Source: Gnetum montanum
Lineage: Eukaryota > Streptophyta > Gnetopsida > Gnetales > Gnetaceae
Direction: 5' to 3'
DNA length: 50,909 nucleotides
NCBI GenBank assembly: GCA_015680685.1
Contig: MNCI01000583.1
Location: forward strand, 26,302-77,210
Positions 44,035-50,909 of the stretch are shown piece after piece. Position 1 is the first letter of the stretch; each line of letters starts with the position of its first letter. A program made the position numbers and the translations under genes. The notes beneath the pieces are model-generated. The model saw only the letters and a list, made by a program, of their open reading frames with translations, ran no database searches and was not told where the DNA came from.

Positions 44035-44099
44035 AGAAAGAGCAAAGGGACATAAGGGGTGGTGGTGGGGAAGAAGGAGGGAAGGATTTTTGAAACCAA

Positions 44100-44227
44100 A
44101 ATAATTGAAACATAGGTACACCCCAAGATTTAGATAAGTTTATAACTCAATGCAACTTAATAGAATCAAACCTGTAACATGGGGTTACCAAGCTAAGACC
44201 TATACCACTAGGCTAACACCTCATTAT
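44100..44227 (-). mobile_element. Au-like SINE copy 3 (inverted)
   Basis: On the minus strand: A box TTAGCCTAGTGG (44216-44205), B box GGTTTGATTCTA (44172-44161), then GAGTTATAAACTTATCTAAA and TTGGGGTGTACCTATGTTTC. Reverse complement of 40830-40962 almost throughout. Confidence 0.8.
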
Positions 44228-44237
44228 CAAAACTAGA

Positions 44238-44358
44238 AGATGTGTGTGTGTTTTTTTGTTTGTTTGTTTGTTTCTATCAATGTTGTATGTGTGTGTGTAT
44301 GTGTGTGTTTCTATGGAAAATTCTAAATTACTCCCAACTTCTTCTATCAATGTTGTGC

Positions 44359-44396
<38 letters not shown>

Positions 44397-44530
44397 CTTT
44401 GGAAGATTTTAAATTACTTCTAACTTCTTCTATCAATGTTGTGTGTGTGTGTGTGTGTGTGTGTGATTCTAATATGGAAGTTTCTAAATTACTTCCAACT
44501 TCTTCTATTAATGTTGATATTTATACTTCT
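44238..44530 (+). repeat. Nested (GT)n microsatellites within a roughly 100-bp minisatellite
   Basis: TTCTAAATTACTTCCAACTT followed by CTTCTATCAATGTTG recurs at about 44325, 44408 and 44485. Repeats are separated by (GT)n runs of differing length, the longest (44357-44393) about 18 repeats. A TTTG run lies at 44252-44270. Confidence 0.85.
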
Positions 44531-44829
44531 TCTATTGATTCTTAACTTGTAAATTTATAAGAAGTTAAGAAAAAATTTGTGACATCCTCCTATAGTGATA
44601 TTGATGTAACAAAGATGTATAATTTTGTTCTTCCTAATAATATATATGAGTTACTGGTTATTAGTCTCATATTATGATGTGTGTTCATTTAAGTTTTGGA
44701 TTACTTGTCTCATAATCAAAGTTCTCTTTCTCAGTTAACTAATGTAATGCAAAAGCATAATATTTTAAGTCATTCATGCTAGGTACTATTCTCATTTTTC
44801 TATTGGTTAAGCTAAAAATGCTTTAATAG

Positions 44830-45130
44830 TCACTATGCCCTAGATATAGGATTTTTTTTCCATAAACAAACATTTTTTATCATTTGTAAGTGGATTCCAA
44901 ATTTTGATATTCAATCTAAAAAATATTCTAATGTTCCATATTTTTTCAAGATATTTAATATTCCATTCATTTTTTAGAGAATTAAACAATTAATTGTTGG
45001 TCTTCTAGATCCCATTAAGCATATGGAATCTATTTCTATACCATTTTTTTTCATAAATGTTTTTTTTTTTTTGTTGAAATCAATCTTCTAACCATAAAAA
45101 GAAATTGGTATTACAAGCAAGCAAAAAGAC
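44830..45130 (+). pseudogene. Possible LINE ORF1 fragment (DUF4283-like)
   Basis: The plus strand reads HKQTFFIICKWIPNFDIQSK, then NVPYFFKIFNIPFIF and DPIKHMESI. This resembles the DUF4283 block of plant LINE ORF1 (L..W.P.F.....F..VPVWVRLP.LP...W). Stops and a T-run interrupt it. No zinc knuckle is visible. Confidence 0.35.
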
Positions 45131-45274
45131 TTATATTCAACTAATTGCATATTCTAATCTTCCTAATATTAAAGTTTAGTATTGTTATCAAATTAACATT
45201 AAAAATTAGCTATATTTAATTCATCATAAAAATTTATATACATTATGTTTAATAGTTATTCACCATCATGATAA

Positions 45275-45594
45275 TGTTAGAATTCATGGTAATGTTATTT
45301 ATCTATTAGTTAAGATTGATTAACCAGTTGCAACGTTTCACTAAGAGATACAGCAATTCCCAACGACCCATAAATACAATGGAAAAACTCACTAAAGTAA
45401 TAAAAAGTGTGTAAGAATAAGAAAGAGTATGATATTTTATCATTATAAGTAGTTAGTTTGATTTACCAAAGTAATTGGAAGTTGAATAAGATATAAATCA
45501 CTCAACATTCTTTAATTTATTTATTTTAGTTATTCCAAATTTATAGTTTATATCAACTATAAGTTGTACCAATTTCTTATTAAAATTCTTAACA
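45275..45594 (+). repeat. Copia-type 5' LTR (320 bp)
   Basis: Starts TGTTAGAATTC and ends TTCTTAACA, with TGTTA/TAACA inverted ends. It is followed at once by an initiator-Met PBS. Its length and AT-richness suit Copia LTRs. No second LTR was found, so the element is truncated. Confidence 0.65.
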
Positions 45595-45613
45595 TGGTAT
45601 CAAAGCTAGGTTT
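45595..45613 (+). other. Primer binding site, initiator tRNA-Met type
   Basis: TGGTATCAAAGCTAGGTTT against the canonical plant Copia PBS TGGTATCAGAGCCAGGTTT: only two differences, both transitions. Confidence 0.8.
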
Positions 45614-48480
45614 AATGTTAATTCAAATATCATTACCATGCCATGGTGGATAGTATAAATATTGTTTCATGATACAAAAGTCAATGTTAGCATTAAATAT
45701 CTCTAACCTTATAAATATGTAGGTAAGAAATTTCATTTTTTATTTTTTGCACATTGTTATGCTCAATTATTATTTAGAATTTCATTTTCTTATTCAAATT
45801 TTATCTCACAATAAGTTATTTTAATTTTTGCATGCATTTAGAATTCATTGTTTAAGTTCTAGTTTTTTTTATCAAACTACACAAAAATTATCTTTTAACT
45901 CTTAGATTTTTAACTCTTATTGCATGTTTTAGCTTTGGAATTAACTTAATTGAATAGTTCTTAGTCCTTCTTGTGATTACACCTCTATTTGGTTCCTTAG
46001 TTTTGAAATTATTGTTTTAAGGTAAAACACTCAATGTCAGTTTTTAAGCCAACTGCTTGGTAAAATGACTCAAGGAAATGAGAATAATTACTCAAAGAGA
46101 AAACACATTATTATAGATACTTCTTCTTCTTCCAACAATACAATTTCAACATCCCCTCTAGTCCCTTCTAACATTTCAAATGACATGAATCACAATCCAT
46201 AGTGATACATCCACCACCACACTCAATAAGCCCAAATTAAAAAAAAGTCAAGATACACTCGGCAATGGCTACACATTACAAAGTCATGGCCAATATGCTC
46301 TTGATTTGCCCAATAAATTAATAAAACAAGGCTATACCACCAAATTAAAGAGATCAAAGTTAACACCATTTAATAAGTTCAAAGAAAAATAGTTGATAGA
46401 AAATGCCATTCGAACATATAGTTATGGTTGGCTCAAATTTCAGTCAAAGAATATTCAATAGTTTGCCAAAATTTAGAAGAGGTTCTTATGATTTTACTTT
46501 CAAACTATAAAGATAGATTTTGAATTAAAGAAAATATTATGTTTTAAATACCAATTCAAGAACTAGTTCAAGTTCTCAAATGATTGAGATGAGACTTGCA
46601 AAGCTTCAATAGGGAGAATAATGCTTAATTAGTTAAAGATGCATTACTTTAGTCTTGCAAAGATTAATTCTTACAAAATATCCATGAAATATAGGAAGAA
46701 TTCCATATCTTAATAGATGATGAATCTTCTATATGTGATGGTAAAGGAAGAAAATATGACAGGCCAAATTTTAGTTAAGAAGGATTTGGTAAATGATATT
46801 TTGAGTTATTACTAAAGTTTTAAGCTCATTTCTCTTATGTATATTTGCTCCCCACTTTTGTTAAAGTCTTAAAAATGTCAAGGTTGATGAATTCACTATT
46901 GTGATGAAGAATAAGGATAAGGATGTGGTGCATTAATCTATCTATCAAAGCTTTTTCAAATGAAAAGTGTCTTAATACAAAGACTCCATCAATAAAATAG
47001 TTCAATAAATTGCATGTTAAAGGGGTCCTCATGTTATACAAACTATATATCATCACAAAAAATGAAGATGATATATAATCACTAGCAATTTGAGAATAAA
47101 GTGCTATACTATGAATCAACCCTTTCCTTCTTAAAGACACATATCAATAAGACCTCAATTGTAGAATTTCTATATAATTTCTTAAGGCAAAAGGATTTGA
47201 AACACACATCTAAAAAAATCTTTGACTTTACCATTAGATCCAAGGTCATAAAAAATATCACAATAATAGCTAAAGACCATCTGATTACAATGAGTAATAT
47301 TTTCTATTTAAATTAATGATTCTTTATTATACCATAGTGGAAAATCTCTTTAAGGCTAAGGCTTTAGATTTTGAATGAGAAAAGGAAAACAATGTTCTCA
47401 TTGCTGCTTTAACACAAAATAAAAAATTGAATAGAGACTTGTAAAAACAAATGCAAGATAAAAATAAAATTGTTAAAGCATCCAAGCAGTATAAGTCTAA
47501 GGTATCAAAAGCATTGGATTTAAGTAGTAGACAAGCTCAAGAACTTCAAATTTTAAAATAAACAATATCTTCCATCATGATATCTTATTCAAGGTCATTG
47601 AATAGAGTTTAAGAGGTCACAAAGAAAGACATAGAGATAGATAATCAAAATAAATACTTGTCAACAAATATTATTACAATTATTTAGGACTTAAAGATTG
47701 CAAGGGAAAAAATAGCTAAAGTTGCAAACAAAAATAAAATTTTAATTGTAGAAGCTCCACAAGTACATAATAAATGATGAATTTATTAAAAATTACAAAG
47801 ATATTCTAGAAACTCTGATTGCAAGTCAAGATGATCTTCTAGTTATACCATTAGAGTGTTCACTATCACTTCAACCTACACATGACAAAGTATTATATGC
47901 ATCCCTCCTAGAAATTAAATTAGATGAGATTAAGCCTCAATCCCAACCTATGGACACTACTAATAAACCTCCACTTGAGAATGAGCCACAGAAACCTAGT
48001 TTTATAATGACTAGAGCTGCACTATTAGGAAATGATGCTAAGATGTCATCATCTTTTACAATTATATTTTTAAAAATTTTGGTATAGATTATATAACAAG
48101 AGACTAATGATAACTTTTAATTTCTTATTTGAACTCATTTTTAAAGTATTAACACCTTATTTTAGATGGTGAATTTTACAATAAAAGTTGTGATAAGAAA
48201 ATTTCTCTTTAGACTTTGTTATATTTTATTTTATTATTATAACATGTTTTAGAAAGATAAACCACCCCTAATATGTTTCTTATTATTCTTTCTATCAATT
48301 GAAAAGAATGTTTTAAGATAGAAACAATTTATAACCTACTTAGTAGTTTAGAGAAAAGATCACCATCATTTTAACTTTCTTAATATTTACTTTATTGATT
48401 CAACGAATAGTATATATATGAGTTATGATTTATGGCACACGTAATAAGACGTACAATTCTAGTATAGAACATGAACATGT
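45614..48480 (+). pseudogene. Decayed interior of the Copia-type element, no identified domain
   Basis: No RT, integrase or protease motif was found. Traces of coding remain. 47101-47316 holds an open frame (LYYESTLSFLKTHINKTSIV). About 47350-47600 is Lys/Gln/Asn-rich and coiled-coil-like (NNVLIAALTQNKKLNR; KASKQYKSKVSKALDLSSRQ). 47860-48070 reads SQPMDTTNKPPLENEPQKPS then IMTRAALLG. These fit a remnant of a gag or accessory ORF, but none is assignable. Confidence 0.35.
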
Positions 48481-48499
48481 AAACATAATTTCCTCTTAT

Positions 48500-48930
48500 A
48501 ATTATCTTAGTCTAGAATTCTCTTGCAATTACAAATGGGATAAGTGCATTGCTCAAAGAGTTGAAAGTGGTATGAAAGCCTTATTTTTTAAAAAAAAATA
48601 AAATATAAAAGGAATCTGTTCTGACTTGGAATATCAAAAAATAACTTTATCATGTCATTGTTCAACCTACTATTCTTTATGAGTGAGTTGTATAAGGTCC
48701 TACTTTATTAAGTAAACATTGAAAACACATAGAAGAAATTCAAAAGCTTTTTTGCTTGATGAATTTAAAGTGAAGGGATAGACACAATATGATATTTTTC
48801 TTATTGAAGTAAAGATGATGCCATTAATAAGTGAAGCTATTTGTTAATTTTTATCCTACACTCATAATCCTTCTATATCTTCATTAGATAAATATTCTAA
48901 AAAGGTAATGATGGAAACCCATGATAAATG
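48500..48930 (+). pseudogene. LINE C-terminal remnant
   Basis: CNYKWDKCIAQRVESGMKAL corresponds to YEWK.CISQQVAN in the 42790 LINE. VQPTILYE..V.GPTLL, KHIEEIQKLF and DEFKVKG...YDIFLIEVK match its tail (FQPVLQTIMFYG; LLNEFKVKTQVPYVILLLK). Frame changes and stops are present. It is joined directly to an Athila-like integrase at about 49005. Confidence 0.6.
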
Positions 48931-49007
48931 ATGCCTTCATGAGGGAGTTCTATGACTTAATAAATAGAATATTCATGAATACATTCTCTATTGTGATCGT
49001 AATTAAG

Positions 49008-50136
49008 TGGGGGCCACTATGCTGGAAGATGCACAGCCATTAAAATCCTAATGGCAGGGTATTATTGGCCAACAATCTTCACAGATGCTCACTAATATGT
49101 CCACTCTTCTGAACGATGCCAATAAGATGATGGAATGACTACTCAAATGGAGGAACTCAATAATGGATCTAGCCACTAGAACCCTTCGACATCTGGGGCA
49201 TTGATTTTATGGGTCTCATCACACCCATGTTAAATGAAAAGGTGTACATCATAGTCATTGTTGACTATTGTACGAAATGAGCAAATGCAGCAACCATCAC
49301 CAACTATGCATCTTCTACTACTACTCAATTTGTACAAAAAAATGTTGTAAATAGGTTTGATGTGCCACATGCATTAATTTCTAACAAAGGAACCCACTTT
49401 ACAAGCACTACCTTTCAAAAACTCATGCAACACTTGGGGGTTGAACATAAATTAACAACACCCTACCACCCATCAAGTTGAGTTTACCAATAGGAAAATC
49501 ACAAAGATACTAATGAGAACTATCAACAAATATAGGAAATACTAGAGCACAAAACTCAACAATGCCCTCTGGGCCTACTGTTCAACGTGGAAACTTCCTA
49601 TTGGTTATTCTCTCTATGAGTTGGTGTACGAGAAATTACCAACACTTCCTATTCAATCCGAGCTTCATACACTTTCAAAAACCTATGACCTTGACCTTGA
49701 CTTAAGTCTAGCACAAAAAGAAATATTAATGAATCTCAACTTGCCAGACGAAAATCGATTGGTGGCCCTATCATCTAATGAGTTGTATAAGGCATTCAAC
49801 AAAAAGTGCCATGATCTTAAAATTAGGAAAGTCAAATTTCAACCAAGAGATAAGGTCCTCTATTGGAACCCCACACACATACCTTAACAAACTAATTTCC
49901 AAATGTTGTGGAAAGGACATTATATAATTTACAAAACTTTCCCTTCTAGGGCAATGATGATCTACAAACCTGAGAGCCCAAACAAGAAATAGCTAGTCAA
50001 CATACAACAAGTCAAATGTTTCCATAAGCCTAAGCTAGCCAATGCAACAAACACCTCATCGGATGAACAACCACGCTCAATCTTTTGGATCTCCTCCTTT
50101 CAACTTAGTCACGGGGGAGACGGTCATCCATGTTAA
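49008..50136 (+). pseudogene. Athila-lineage integrase, 5'-truncated (element E)
   Basis: It begins inside the zinc finger (GGHYAGRCTAIKILMAGYYW) and parallels 25425-26563 to its end. Landmarks: FDIWGIDFMG block in shifted frame, degraded second-Asp region (TAACAAAGGAAC for SDNGT), VEFTNRKI with Glu retained, WAYCST, SLYELVYEKLPTLPIQ, ELYKAFNKKCHDLKIRKVKF, DKVLYWNP, and FQLSHGGDGHPC before TAA 50134. There are several frameshifts before 49590 and then one frame with two stops. RT and gag are absent. Confidence 0.82.
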
Positions 50137-50909
50137 TTATATAAGCAGCTCCTCTATTTTTCATTTCTTGTTTTACTTGTTTTTGTTTTACACCTTGTTA
50201 TTTTTACAACTTTTTACTTTACACATTCTTTATTTTACACCTTTTTGTTTTTACATTATTAATTTTTCAAAATTTTTGTTTTACAACAATGTTAGTACAT
50301 TTTATTTTTCTTAAATATTTTACACTTTCTTATATATTTTCCTTTATTTGGATGTGATTTTCATATTATGTTTCAATAATAACGTCCTTATTACCAACTA
50401 GGTACAATGTGTTTGATTAATGTGGGCATGTGCATAACATGCCTTATTGCCAACTAGGTATCGTGTGTTTGATTAATGTGGGCATGTGCTATTTGGTTAT
50501 TTGATTATTGGTGTCTAGATTCTAACTTTGAATTTTGTTATGAATAACTAGGACATGGTTTCTTTTTCATGAAATAGGTAGTGAGTGCACAACATCCACC
50601 CATCTACAAACTCTATGGTTTTCCTTGTTCTGGAAATGTGTGGTTCTTTTTTCATTAATAAAACCATAATGAACTTATGATCTTGGTAGTTTCTAAATTT
50701 GGAAAAGATTCAAAGGTTTGAACAAAGTGTTACTTCAAGGGGATTTGGTACTCTTTGTGCCTTTCTGCTTACTTAGGCACATGTGTGTTTTCATGGATTT
50801 CTTACTGTTCCATGTCAACCAATAATAGGAGGTTAAATAAGTCTTTGCATGATGTGGTTTTTAGCATAAAAAAAACAATGGAAATTCAAAGCACACTCCT
50901 TACACAAAA
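50137..50909 (+). other. 3' untranslated region of element E
   Basis: T-rich after the integrase stop. 50640-50909 matches 26890-27190 of element B (ACTTCAAGGGGATTTGGTA; TAAGTCTTTGCATG; AATTCAAAGCACAC). No gene. The 90-codon frame at 50042 overlaps the integrase tail and is a shadow. Confidence 0.6.
50386..50490 (+). repeat. 56-bp direct duplication in element E 3' UTR
   Basis: CCTTATTACCAACTAGGTA...GTGTTTGATTAATGTGGGC at 50386 is repeated at 50442 with few changes. Not seen in element B's UTR. Confidence 0.85.

Overview
The window looks like intergenic nuclear DNA of a land plant. It consists almost entirely of plant-type retroelements: Ty3/gypsy elements of the Tat (two RNase H domains), Athila and chromovirus lineages, a Copia-type LTR with an initiator-Met primer site, LINE remnants, and tRNA-derived SINEs resembling the Au family. 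No complete host gene was found. The density of nested, decayed elements suggests a large genome. The species cannot be read from the sequence; a gymnosperm is only a guess.

Layout. 1-425 (minus): open frame resembling an FCP1/NLI-type HAD phosphatase, running off the window. 466-1600: LTR-like DNA dominated by TACGC/GCGTA dyads. 1617-5160: nearly intact Tat-type pol (copy 1), then tandem repeat array A, a 3' region, a long hairpin, and a second TACGC-rich promoter-like region (6454-7760). 7890-8345: array B. 8424-11918: older Tat pol (copy 2) with 18 in-frame stops but one unbroken frame. 11965-12340: array C. 13299-14030: a duplicated integrase tail plus array D. 14883-16440: decayed LTR-like DNA in which TACGC has become TATGC.

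16650-20370 (minus): 5' half of an Athila-like element (LTR, primer site, gag, protease). 20740-21280 (minus): chromovirus-like gag. 21281-23528: AT-rich, unassigned. 23529-29245: Athila-like element B (pol, long 3' UTR, polypurine tract, 3' LTR). 29816-38644: element C, the only element with both LTRs. It keeps gag, has no pol, and carries an internal LTR-like promoter followed by a 2.5-kb coiled-coil ORF. 38645-45270: AT-rich DNA with SINEs, one of which has a perfect 17-bp target-site duplication, a LINE reverse transcriptase remnant, a G-rich tract, GT microsatellites, and a possible LINE ORF1 fragment. 45275-48480: Copia-type LTR and primer site followed by unrecognised decayed ORFs. 48500-48930: LINE tail. 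49008-50909: integrase end and 3' UTR of another Athila-like element.

How the parts relate. The Tat copies share pol, 3' tandem arrays built on an AAACTAG core, and palindromic U3 DNA. The Athila-like elements share GATATC-rich U3s, TATAAATA boxes and TGATGA...TCATCA LTR ends. Element C probably depended on pol supplied by elements such as B. The stop codons checked are mostly explicable as C-to-T or G-to-A changes, while frames stay intact, consistent with decay of methylated, silenced DNA.
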